NCBI RefSeq assembly: GCF_017565645.3
Contig: NZ_CP086136.1
Location: 10,628,810 to 10,692,809, forward strand
DNA length: 64,000 nucleotides
DNA from: Bradyrhizobium barranii subsp. barranii
GTDB taxonomy: Bacteria; Pseudomonadota; Alphaproteobacteria; Rhizobiales; Xanthobacteraceae
Reading direction: 5' to 3'
Shown here one piece after another: positions 17,758 to 27,591 of the stretch. The first letter of the stretch is position 1. Each line of letters opens with the position of its first letter. A model generated the notes under the pieces. The model did not search any database, was not told the DNA's origin, and was given only the letters and a program-made list of their open reading frames with translations. A program made the position numbers and the translations under genes.

Positions 17758-18723
17758 ATGGAGAAGCTGATCGACGAATTCCGCAAGGGCTGGCAGGGCG
17801 TGGCAGCGCCATCGCTCGCTCTGAGCCTCGGCTTCGCGGTCGCCTGCCTGCTGGTTGCGACGGTGGCGCGCTGGGGTCTCGCGCATGTGCGGCCGGACGT
17901 CTACTTCACCCCGTACTTTCCGGCCGTGTTCTTCGCCGCCGCATTCGGCGGGTTGCGGATCGGCATCATCACCGCGCTGGTCGGCGGCGTGCTCGGCGTC
18001 GTCGTCAATTTCAGCGACGCTCTTGCCGATCGCTCCAGGTTCACCTTGCTGACCCTTTATTGGGGCGTCTCCGCACTCACGATCTGGGGCGTCGAGCATT
18101 ATCGCGGGATGCTGGCGGAGCAGCGCCGGATTTCCAAACGCCTGATCGAGGAAGAAGACTATCGAAAGCTGCTGGTCGACGAGCTCCAGCACCGGCTGAA
18201 GAACAAGCTGTCGACCGCGCACGCCGTGCTGCACCAGGTGCTGCACGACCAGCCGCAGGTCTGGGCCCGGATCGACCCGCGGCTACGGTCGCTGGCTGCA
18301 ACCGACGATCTGATCTCGCGGATCGACAAGGGCGGCTGCGACATCCGCGATCTCCTGATCGCGGAGCTCGGACCTTACGGCCATGTCCGCTTCACGCTCA
18401 ACGGCGACCGGCTGTTCCTGCCGCCGAAGCTCGCGGTCACGCTGTCGCTGATGTTTCACGAGCTCGCCACCAACGCGGGCAAATATGGTGCGTTCTCCGC
18501 GCCGCGCGGATTATTGCAGGTGTCGTGGACCGTCAGCGGCGACCGTCTGACCGTCACCTGGGACGAAACCGAGGGCCCGAGCATCGACAAGGTCTCCGAG
18601 CCCGGCTTCGGCACCAAGCTACTGAAGTCAGCGCTGTCGGCTTTCGACGGCAAGTCCGAGGTCTCGTATCTCAAGACCGGCCTGCATTGCATCATGCAAT
18701 GCCGCATCCCGCAGAACGGTTAG
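17758..18723 (+). CDS. HWE-family sensor histidine kinase with N-terminal membrane domain
   Basis: 321 residues. The N-terminal third has four hydrophobic segments (LALSLGFAVACLLVATVA, FTPYFPAVFFAAAFGG, IGIITALVGGVLGVVV and LLTLYWGVSALTIWG), a DUF4118/KdpD-like membrane module. The kinase core has His145 in DELQHRLKNKL, the N-box MFHELATNAGKYGAFS and the WDE triad (VTWDETEGP) that names the HWE family. The C-terminal G-box is FGTKLLKSAL. HWE kinases often feed the general stress response through PhyR-like regulators, but no response regulator is adjacent. The signal is unknown. Confidence 0.88.
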   Translation: MEKLIDEFRKGWQGVAAPSLALSLGFAVACLLVATVARWGLAHVRPDVYFTPYFPAVFFAAAFGGLRIGIITALVGGVLGVVVNFSDALADRSRFTLLTLYWGVSALTIWGVEHYRGMLAEQRRISKRLIEEEDYRKLLVDELQHRLKNKLSTAHAVLHQVLHDQPQVWARIDPRLRSLAATDDLISRIDKGGCDIRDLLIAELGPYGHVRFTLNGDRLFLPPKLAVTLSLMFHELATNAGKYGAFSAPRGLLQVSWTVSGDRLTVTWDETEGPSIDKVSEPGFGTKLLKSALSAFDGKSEVSYLKTGLHCIMQCRIPQNG

Positions 18724-18920
18724 ACGCGTTACGAGCGCAAGAGACGCGCGCTCCGCTCGCAGTTTCGCTGCGCGCGTTGACGCTCCGTTAATGACGATGG
18801 GTCGGGCGCGTCGCATCGCCGCAAAACACCCCCGTATTTCTCCGTACCCCTTAACCAAACCTAAGAGGGAACTGCGCAAGATCGCGTCCATTGCAAAGGC
18901 GCGTTGAAACAACAAGATTC

Positions 18921-20664
18921 ATGACTTCTATGAACGACAACAGATATTCCGGCGCGAGTGAAGCCGAACTCGGATTTCTCAAGGAAATCGTTAGAATGCT
19001 GCCTGCCGGTCTGACCGTGCAGGATGCGCAGGGCGAGCTTCTGCTGGTTAACGATGTCGCGGCCGCCCAGCTCGGCATGGACGGCAGCCGTCCGTCGCCC
19101 GATCTGACGCCGCGCCGGGAAGCCTGCCAGCGGGCACTGAGGTCCGGCGAGGCGGTCATCTCCGAGGAAGCGCTCCAGGACGGAGCCGCACGCCAGGTGC
19201 TGCTGACCACCCATCGCCCCGTCCGCGTTGCCGGACGCGAGCTGCTGATCTCGGCGTCCTCCGACATCACCGAACAGAAGAACTTCGAGGACCAGCTGTT
19301 CCGCTCGGCCTATTTCGACGAGCTGACCGGCCTGCCCTCGCGGCGCGTGATCGAGCATCGCGCCGGCAGCCTGCTCGCGCGCGACGGCAAAGGCGAGCGG
19401 TTCGCGCTCGCCTTTCTCGACGTCGACAATTTCAAGCACATCAACGACTATTACGGCCACGCCGTCGGCGACGCGCTGCTGGTCGAGCTGTCGAAGCGGC
19501 TCGGGCGCGACTTGCGCGATTCCGACATGCTGTCGCGCATCTCCGGCGACGAATTCCTGCTGCTGCTCTCCCCGATCCAGAGCCAGGAGGAAGTCGCCGA
19601 ATTCATGCAAGCGACGCTGGAGCGGCTGACCGCACCGTTCTTCATCGACAATTCGGAAGTCTTCGCCTCCACCTCCGTCGGCGTCAGCCTCTATCCCGAC
19701 CACGGCCGCAGCTTCGAGACGCTGCGCCAGAACGCCGACATCGCGATGTACCGCATCAAGAACAGCGGCAAGGGATCGGCGGCCTTCTTCGACGCCAGCA
19801 TGGAGCGCGAGGCGCTGGCGCGGATGAAGATCGAGCAGTCGCTGCGGCTCGCCATCCTCGAAAAGCGCTTCTGCTGCGCGTTCCAGTCCAAGGTCGACAT
19901 CCGCACCCAGGCCGTGACCGGCATCGAGGCATTGGTGCGCCTGCGCGACGACGAGGGCGTGATCCAGGCGCCGGGCTCGTTCATCAACCTTGCCGGCGAA
20001 TTGGGACTGATCGACGAGCTCACCCATCTCGTACTCGCCGAGATCGTCAAGTCGATCGACCTGATCAACGACAGCTTCGGCGCGGAAGCGACCATCAGCA
20101 TCAACGTCGCCGCCAAGCAGGCCGGCAACCCCGAATTCATGCGCAGTTTCGCGCGGGCGCTGGACGACCGGCTTTCCACAGCGCTTCATGATCGAGGTGA
20201 CGGAAGATGCCTTCGTCGCCAAGAATCATTTCCAGACCGAGATCCTGCCGATGTTCCGCAAGCTCGGCGTCGGCATCTCCATCGACGATTTCGGCACCGG
20301 CTATTCCTCGCTCTCGGCGCTCGCCGACATCACCGCCGACGAGATCAAGATCGACCGCTCGTTCATCACCGACATCCATAAGCGCCCGCGCAGCCAGGGT
20401 ATCTTGCGCGCGATCGAATCCCTGAGCGAAGCGCTCGGGATGACCGTGATCGCCGAAGGCCTCGAATCCTACGAGGAGCTGGCCTATCTCCAGGCCGCGA
20501 CCAAGATCCGCTACGCGCAAGGCTATTATTTCGCCCGGCCGATCTTCCTGGAGGAGCTCAAGCTCGCCACGCCCACCTCCAGCGAATCCCGTCCCGGCGT
20601 GTCCAACCGCCCGACGCAGCAGAACCGCCAGGGCTATTCGCGGGCGAGCGGGTATCGGCGGTAA
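18921..20664 (+). pseudogene. PAS-GGDEF-EAL c-di-GMP enzyme, frameshifted in the EAL domain
   Basis: Read in two frames, this gene encodes an N-terminal PAS domain (about 10-115), a diguanylate cyclase domain whose signature is SGDEF instead of GGDEF (RISGDEFLLL), and an EAL phosphodiesterase domain (ALVRLRDDEG, IEVTEDAFVAKNHFQ, IDDFGTGYSSL, AEGLESYEELAYLQ). The frame changes near 20166-20172: upstream ends ARALDD and the EAL sequence resumes as FPQRFMIEV in another frame, consistent with about two missing bases. Both halves are well conserved, so the break is recent or a sequencing error. ATG 18921 is the chosen start; ATG 18930 is an alternative. It follows the HWE kinase by about 200 bases. 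Confidence 0.8.
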
Positions 20665-20688
20665 GGCGACAACGGCGCAACGAGTACC

Positions 20689-20729
20689 GCCGTCGTCCCG
20701 GGTTCGCTTCGCGCCCCCGGGACGACGGC
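20689..20729. repeat. Palindromic repeat, short family B-like hairpin
   Basis: Perfectly paired arms GCCGTCGTCCCGGG and CCCGGGACGACGGC around a loop of about 13 bases. It lies between the GGDEF-EAL gene and the enhancer-binding protein gene and could also end transcription, but no T-run follows. Confidence 0.75.
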
Positions 20730-20815
20730 AATTGCTGAGCTGCTTACGTGCCATTTCCCCCTTTGAAATTACTGCCCTTTTGCTAATACACAGGCGGACT
20801 TCCCTGAGGTACGCC

Positions 20816-22255
<1,440 letters not shown>

Positions 22256-22270
22256 CTTTCGAGACGGCAC

Positions 22271-22297
22271 GTGTCCGGAGTCTCGGACTCCTGACAC
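22271..22297. promoter_or_regulatory. Inverted repeat, candidate enhancer site for the sigma-54 activator
   Basis: Arms GTGTCCGGAGT and ACTCCTGACAC (11 bases, one mismatch) around CTCGG. It begins 16 bases after the activator's stop and its centre is about 105 bases before the -12 element at 22387-22390, the usual distance for an upstream activating sequence. No T-run follows, so a terminator role is less likely. Confidence 0.55.
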
Positions 22298-22375
22298 CGT
22301 CATATCGGCGCTCGCCTGTGGCATTCGCGCGTGATCCGCCGCAATTTCAGGCATTCCCGCGCAAAGCTCCGGATC

Positions 22376-22390
22376 TGGCGCAGGGCTTGC
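22376..22390 (+). promoter_or_regulatory. Candidate sigma-54 (-24/-12) promoter of the ABC importer operon
   Basis: TGGCGCA-GGGC-TTGC fits the consensus TGGCACG-N4-TTGC with two mismatches and exact spacing. Transcription would start near 22402, leaving a leader of about 200 bases before the GTG at 22601. That leader also contains a small palindrome, TGCACA-CT-TGTGCA (22545-22558). The assignment rests on motif and context. Confidence 0.6.
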
Positions 22391-22600
22391 TCTAAGGCGG
22401 CCTGAGGAAACGCAAGGGCTGATGTGAAGCCAGGGGATCGTTAACGCGAACTCGTCGCGGCCTGCGACGATCCGGCACGCGCACGTCAAGAGACTGTCAC
22501 ATGCGCCTCGTGCAAGCTCCGCCGGAAGGTGGAATTGCAATGTATGCACACTTGTGCAAATCGCTGTGATCAAGGCAGTTCATTCAAGGAGGAAATCATC

Positions 22601-23785
22601 GTGCGTCGATCGCTCATTCTCACGGCAGCCATCCTCGGCCTGGCCGCGAACACCTCCGCGCAGGCCGACGACCTCAAGGTCGCGCTGATCTACGGCAAGA
22701 CCGGCCCGCTCGAAGCCTATGCCAAGCAGACCGAAACCGGCCTGCAGATGGGTTTTGAATACGCCACCAAGGGCACCATGACGCTCGACGGCCGCAAGAT
22801 CGTCGTCATCACCAAGGACGACCAGGGCAAGCCCGACCTGTCGAAGGCCGCGCTCGCGGAAGCCTATCAGGACGACAAGGCCGACATCGCGATCGGCACG
22901 ACCTCTTCGGCCGCGGCGCTGGCCATTCTTCCCGTCGCCGAAGAGAACAAGAAGATCCTGATCGTCGAGCCGGCGGTTGCGGACCAGATTACCGGCGAGA
23001 AGTGGAATCGCTACGTCTTCCGCACCGGGCGCAACTCCTCGCAGGACGCGATCTCGAACGCGGTCGCGATCGGCAAGCAGGGCGTCACCGTTGCGACGCT
23101 GGCGCAGGACTACGCTTTCGGCCGCGACGGCGTCGCCGCCTTCAAGGAAGCGCTCGCCAAGACCGGCGCGACGCTCGCCGCGGAAGAATACGCCCCGACC
23201 AACACCACCGACTTCACCGCGGTCGGCCAGCGCCTGTTCGACGCGCTGAAGGACAAGCCCGGCCGCAAGGTGATCTGGGTGATCTGGGCCGGCGCCGGCA
23301 ATCCGCTGGCCAAGCTGCAGGACATGGACCCGAAGCGCTACGGCATCGAGCTCTCGACCGGCGGCAACATCCTGCCGGCGCTCGCCGCGTATAAGGGCCT
23401 GCCCGGTATGGAAGGCGCGACCTATTACTACTACGAGATCCCGAAGAACCCGGTGAACGACTGGCTCGTCGCCGAGCACCAGAAGCGCTTCGACGCGCCG
23501 CCGGACTTCTTCACCGCGGGTGGTTTTGCCGCCGCGATGTCCGTCGTCGCCGCCGTCACCAAGGCGAAGTCGACCGACACCGAGAAGCTGATCACGGCGA
23601 TGGAAGGCCTGGAGTTCGACACGCCGAAGGGCAAGATGGTGTTCCGCAAAGAGGACCATCAGGCGCTGCAGAGCATGTATCACTTCAAGGTCAAGGTCGA
23701 TCCGAACGTCGCCTGGGCCGTGCTCGAGCCGGTGCGCGAGCTGAAGATCGAGGACATGGACGTTCCGGTCCGCAACAAGCGTTGA
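22601..23785 (+). CDS. ABC transporter substrate-binding protein (Leu/Ile/Val-type)
   Basis: 394-residue periplasmic binding protein of the type I (LivJ/LivK, Peripla_BP_6) fold. The signal peptide is RRSLILTAAILGLAANTSAQA, cut before DDLKVALIYGKTGPLEAYAKQ. The start is a GTG at 22601 with AAGGAGGA seven bases upstream, a strong site. Domain hallmarks include DDQGKPDLSKAALAEAYQ, IGTTSSAAALAILPVAEENK and VFRTGRNSSQDA. It leads the operon livG-F-H-M-type genes. Family members bind amino acids, aromatic acids, amides or urea; the sequence alone does not tell which. Control by the upstream sigma-54 activator suggests an induced nutrient. Confidence 0.88.
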   Translation: MRRSLILTAAILGLAANTSAQADDLKVALIYGKTGPLEAYAKQTETGLQMGFEYATKGTMTLDGRKIVVITKDDQGKPDLSKAALAEAYQDDKADIAIGTTSSAAALAILPVAEENKKILIVEPAVADQITGEKWNRYVFRTGRNSSQDAISNAVAIGKQGVTVATLAQDYAFGRDGVAAFKEALAKTGATLAAEEYAPTNTTDFTAVGQRLFDALKDKPGRKVIWVIWAGAGNPLAKLQDMDPKRYGIELSTGGNILPALAAYKGLPGMEGATYYYYEIPKNPVNDWLVAEHQKRFDAPPDFFTAGGFAAAMSVVAAVTKAKSTDTEKLITAMEGLEFDTPKGKMVFRKEDHQALQSMYHFKVKVDPNVAWAVLEPVRELKIEDMDVPVRNKR

Positions 23786-23795
23786 GATCAAATTC

Positions 23796-23821
23796 CCTCT
23801 CCCCGCATCGGCGGGGAGAGG
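23796..23821 (+). promoter_or_regulatory. Intercistronic hairpin after the binding-protein gene
   Basis: Perfect stem CCTCTCCCCGC / GCGGGGAGAGG with loop ATCG, ten bases after the stop. Such stems between a binding-protein gene and its ABC genes commonly protect the upstream message or lower read-through. There is no U-tract, so full termination is unlikely. It also resembles a dispersed palindromic repeat. Confidence 0.6.
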
Positions 23822-23849
23822 CTTCTTCCACATTCCCAGAGTTCTCCCG

Positions 23850-24614
23850 ATGGCCCTGACGTTAGAGACGCGCGACCTCACCATCCGCTTCGGCGGTCAT
23901 GTCGCGGTCAACAACGTCACCTGCACGTTCCGCCCCGGCGAGCTCACCGCCATCGTCGGGCCGAACGGCGCCGGCAAGACCACCTATTTCAACCTGATCT
24001 CGGGCCAGCTGCGCGCTTCACACGGCAGCATCCTGTTCGACGGCACCGACATCACGCAGCATTCCGCGCCGCTGCGCACCCGCGCCGGCCTCGGCCGCGC
24101 CTTCCAGCTCACCAACCTCTTTCCGAACCTCACCGTGGAAGAGAACGTCCGCCTCGCGGTGCAGGCCGCCAGCGGCACCCATTACGACATGCTGCGGCCC
24201 TGGATGGTCCGCCGCGACCTGATCGCCCGCGCCGATGCCATCCTCGACCAGGTCGCACTCGGTAATCGCCGCGGCGTCGCGGCGACTGCGCTGTCGCATG
24301 GCGACCAGCGCAAGCTCGAGGTGGCGCTGATGATCGCGCTCGAGCCCAAAGTGTTCATGTTCGACGAGCCGACCGCGGGCATGAGCATCGACGAGGTGCC
24401 GGTCGTGCTGAACCTGATCGCCCAGCTCAAGCAGGACAAGAGCAAGATCATCCTCCTCGTCGAGCACAAGATGGACGTGGTGCGCTCGCTCGCCGACCGC
24501 ATCATCGTGCTGCACAACGGACAACTTGTCGCCGACGGTCCACCGGCCGAGGTGATCGCCTCGCCGATCGTGCAGGAAGCCTATCTCGGCGTTGCTCCAA
24601 AGAGTGCCGCATGA
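23850..24614 (+). CDS. Branched-chain-amino-acid-type ABC transporter ATPase (LivG-like)
   Basis: 254-residue ATPase of the HAAT transporter class. Walker A GPNGAGKT at 37-44, Q-loop near FQLTNLFPNLTVEENV, the LivG-specific insertion between them (RLAVQAASGTHYDML), the weakly conserved signature ALSHGDQRKLEVA and Walker B PKVFMFDEPTAGM. The C-terminal EAYLGV end is typical of LivG. It starts 65 bases after the binding-protein gene, past the hairpin, and its stop overlaps the next start by four bases. Confidence 0.9.
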   Translation: MALTLETRDLTIRFGGHVAVNNVTCTFRPGELTAIVGPNGAGKTTYFNLISGQLRASHGSILFDGTDITQHSAPLRTRAGLGRAFQLTNLFPNLTVEENVRLAVQAASGTHYDMLRPWMVRRDLIARADAILDQVALGNRRGVAATALSHGDQRKLEVALMIALEPKVFMFDEPTAGMSIDEVPVVLNLIAQLKQDKSKIILLVEHKMDVVRSLADRIIVLHNGQLVADGPPAEVIASPIVQEAYLGVAPKSAA

Positions 24615-25333
24615 CCGATCTGCTCAAACTCTCCGGCGTGCACACGCATATCGGCCGCTACCACATCCTCCAGGGCATCGACCTCGCGGTCCCGCAGGGC
24701 CAGACCACCATGCTGCTCGGCCGCAACGGCGCCGGCAAGACCACGACGCTGCGCACCGTCATGGGCCTGTGGCAGGCCTCCAGCGGCGAAATCACGCTCG
24801 CAGGCGAGCGCATCGAGAGCCGCGCCACGCCCGACATCGCGCGGCTCGGCGTCGGCTACGTGCCGGAGAGCATGGCGGTGTTTTCCGACCTCACGGTGAA
24901 GGAAAACCTGGTGCTGGCGGCGCGCGACGGGCCGCTCGACGACACCCAGCTCGACTGGATCTTCGGCTTCTTCCCCGCGCTGCGCCGGTTCTGGCTGTCG
25001 CGCGCGGGAAGCCTCTCGGGCGGACAGAAGCAGATGTTGTCGATCGCGCGCGCCATCGTCGAGCCGCGCAAGCTGCTGCTGATCGACGAGCCGACCAAGG
25101 GATTGGCGCCCGCGATCGTCATGGCCCTGATCGAGTGCCTGAAGGAGATCAAGCGCAAGGGCGCGACGATCCTGCTGGTCGAACAGAATTTCTTTGCCGC
25201 CCGCGAGCTCGGCGACAACGTGCTGGTCATGGACAACGGCACCATCGTTCATCGCGGCGAGATGGCGGCGCTCGCCGCCGACGTGGCGCTGCAGGAGCGG
25301 CTGCTCGGCCTGAGCCTGGAGGCGCATCAGTGA
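24611..25333 (+). CDS. Branched-chain-amino-acid-type ABC transporter ATPase (LivF-like)
   Basis: 240-residue second ATPase of the importer. Walker A GRNGAGKT at 37-44, the LivF-type VGYVPESMAVFSDLTVKENL, signature LSGGQKQMLSIARAI and Walker B KLLLIDEPTKGLAP. ATGA overlap with livG-like upstream and GTGA overlap with livH-like downstream show tight translational coupling. With LivG it forms the ATPase pair. Confidence 0.9.
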   Translation: MTDLLKLSGVHTHIGRYHILQGIDLAVPQGQTTMLLGRNGAGKTTTLRTVMGLWQASSGEITLAGERIESRATPDIARLGVGYVPESMAVFSDLTVKENLVLAARDGPLDDTQLDWIFGFFPALRRFWLSRAGSLSGGQKQMLSIARAIVEPRKLLLIDEPTKGLAPAIVMALIECLKEIKRKGATILLVEQNFFAARELGDNVLVMDNGTIVHRGEMAALAADVALQERLLGLSLEAHQ

Positions 25334-26340
25334 CTGAACTCGCCGCAAATGATCCGCTGCCGAAGCCGAAGCGCGATCTCGCGCCGATCCTGCTGCCGAT
25401 CGCGCTGGCGCTTGCGATGATTCCTCTGGTGGGATCACCCAGCACCTGGCTGACGCTGACCGCCGCGAGTCTTGCCATGGGCATGATGATCTTCATCATG
25501 GCCTCGGGGCTGACGCTGGTGTTCGGCCTGATGGACGTGCTCAATTTCGGCCACGGCGCCTTCATCGCCGTCGGCGCCTATGTGGCAACCCTCGTGCTGG
25601 CGCCGTTCGCGGCCTCGATGCAGGCGGATTCACTCTGGATCAACCTCGCGGTGCTGGCGCCGGCGGCACTGCTGTCGATGGCGGTGTCCGGCGCGCTCGG
25701 CCTGGTCGTCGAGCGCGTGCTGATCCTGCCCGTCTATGGCCAGCATCTGAAGCAGATCCTGATGACGACGGGCGGCCTGATCGTCGCCGAGCAGACGCTC
25801 TATGCGCTGTGGGGACCGCAGATCATCCCGACGCCCCTGCCGACATCGCTGCGCGGCTCCTTCATCCTCGGCGACGTCGCGATCGCCAAATACCGCGTGC
25901 TGGCGATGCTGATCGGCCTCGCGGTGTTCATCGCGATCCAGCTCGTGCTCAACCGCACCAAGCTCGGCCTGCTGATCCGCGCCGGCGTCGAGAACCGCGA
26001 GATGGTCGAGGCGCTCGGCTATCGCATCCGCCGCCTGTTCCTCGGCGTGTTCATGACGGGATCGGCGCTCGCCGGCCTCGGCGGCGTGATGTGGGCGCTC
26101 TATCGCGAGCAGGTTCACGCCTCCATGAGCGACGACCTCACCGTCCTGATTTTCATCGTCGTCATCATCGGTGGCCTCGGCTCGATCGGCGGCTGCTTCA
26201 TCGGCGCCATCCTGGTCGCGATGGTCGCCAATTACGGCGGCTTCCTGGTGCCGAAACTCGCCCTCGTCTCCAACATCCTGCTGATGGTCGCCATTCTGAT
26301 GTGGCGGCCACGCGGCCTCTATGCGGTGACCAGCCGATGA
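25330..26340 (+). CDS. Branched-chain-amino-acid-type ABC transporter permease (LivH-like)
   Basis: 336-residue inner-membrane permease. GTG start at 25330 overlaps the previous stop. The LivH hallmarks are GLTLVFGLMDVLNFGHGAF, VERVLILPVYGQHLKQIL, GLLIRAGVENREMVEALGY and the C-terminal IGGLGSIGGCFIGAILV. It has about eight hydrophobic helices, after a short charged N-terminal tail (LAANDPLPKPKRD). It pairs with the LivM-like permease encoded next (ATGA overlap). Confidence 0.9.
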   Translation: MTELAANDPLPKPKRDLAPILLPIALALAMIPLVGSPSTWLTLTAASLAMGMMIFIMASGLTLVFGLMDVLNFGHGAFIAVGAYVATLVLAPFAASMQADSLWINLAVLAPAALLSMAVSGALGLVVERVLILPVYGQHLKQILMTTGGLIVAEQTLYALWGPQIIPTPLPTSLRGSFILGDVAIAKYRVLAMLIGLAVFIAIQLVLNRTKLGLLIRAGVENREMVEALGYRIRRLFLGVFMTGSALAGLGGVMWALYREQVHASMSDDLTVLIFIVVIIGGLGSIGGCFIGAILVAMVANYGGFLVPKLALVSNILLMVAILMWRPRGLYAVTSR

Positions 26341-27417
26341 TGCTCCTGTCGGGCGATCCGCCGAAGAGCCGCGTGCTCACGCTTCTCCTCATCGTCATCA
26401 TCCTGGCGCTGGCGGCGACGCCGTTCCTGTTCCCGGGTGCCAAGGCGCTGAACGTCGCGGCCAAGATCTGCGTCTTCGCCGCGCTCGTCGCCTCCTACGA
26501 TCTGCTGCTCGGCTATACCGGCTCGGTGTCGTTCGCCCACACCATGTTCTACGGCATCGGCAGCTACGCCATCGCGATCGCGCTGTACGGGATGGGCCCG
26601 AACTGGGCCGCGGTCGCAACCGGCATCGTCGTCGGCCTGCCGCTCGCGGCACTGCTCGCGCTCGCGATCGGCCTGTTCTCGCTGCGGGTCGCCGCGATCT
26701 TCTTTGCCATGATCACGCTCGCGGTCGCCTCCGCCTTCCAGGTCTTCGCAGCTCTCCTGGCTGACCGGTGGCGAGGACGGGCGCAGCTTCCAGCTGCCGG
26801 AATTGCTGCGGCCCGGCACGGTGCTGATCTCCAAGAACCTGTTCGGATTCGAGATCAACGGCCGCATCCTCACCTTCTACCTGGTGTTCGCCGTCTCGGC
26901 CCTGATGATCCTCGCTTTGTTGCGTGTCGTGAACTCGCCGTTCGGACGCGTGCTCCAGGCGATCCGCGAGAACCGCTTTCGCGCCGAGGCGCTCGGCTTT
27001 CGCACCGTCTTCCACCTGACCTACGCCAACTGCCTCGCCGCGCTGGTCGCCGCCAGCGCCGGCATTTTGAACGCGCTGTGGCTGCGCTATGCCGGCCCCG
27101 ACACCTCGCTCAGCTTCTCGATCATGCTGGACATTCTGTTGATGGTGGTGATCGGCGGCATGGGCACGATCTACGGCGCGATCATCGGCGCCACCATCTT
27201 CATCCTCGCCCAGAACTACCTGCAATCGCTGATGGGCGTCGCCTCCAAGGCGGCGAGCGAAGCCGGCCTGCCGTTGCTGCCGGGGCTGTTGCATCCCGAT
27301 CGCTGGCTGCTGTGGCTCGGGCTGCTGTTCATCGCCAGCGTCTACTTCTTCCCGACCGGCGTCGTCGGACGTTTGCGCAATGCCGGCCGCGACAAGAGCG
27401 CGGGCGCTTCGCATTAA
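26337..27417 (+). pseudogene. Branched-chain-amino-acid-type ABC permease (LivM-like), frameshifted
   Basis: The second permease of the importer. The first part (MMLLSGDPPKSRVLT to AFQVFA) has LVASYDLLLGYTGSVSFAH, the LivM signature. After about 26746-26752 the protein continues in another frame as QLSWLTGGEDGRSFQLPELL, FEINGRILTFYLVF, LQAIRENRFRAEALGFRT and the C-terminal IGGMGTIYGAIIGA. The total length of 1081 bases is not a multiple of three, so one base is extra or two are missing. Both halves keep all family motifs, which argues for a recent change or an assembly error. If real, the importer would lack a permease. Confidence 0.82.
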
Positions 27418-27591
27418 GCTGCGGTTAATGATGCAGCGCAGCGGTTGTGATGGGCGCGGCACAACCGCGACGTGATTCACGCCCCACTGCATACGGGCGC
27501 GACTGCACAACCGGATTAATGCTTAGGTAACTGGCTTTCCTAAGGTTTGCGCCATTTGTGCGGTGTATTCCTGTCCTTCCAGGGAGGGGGA

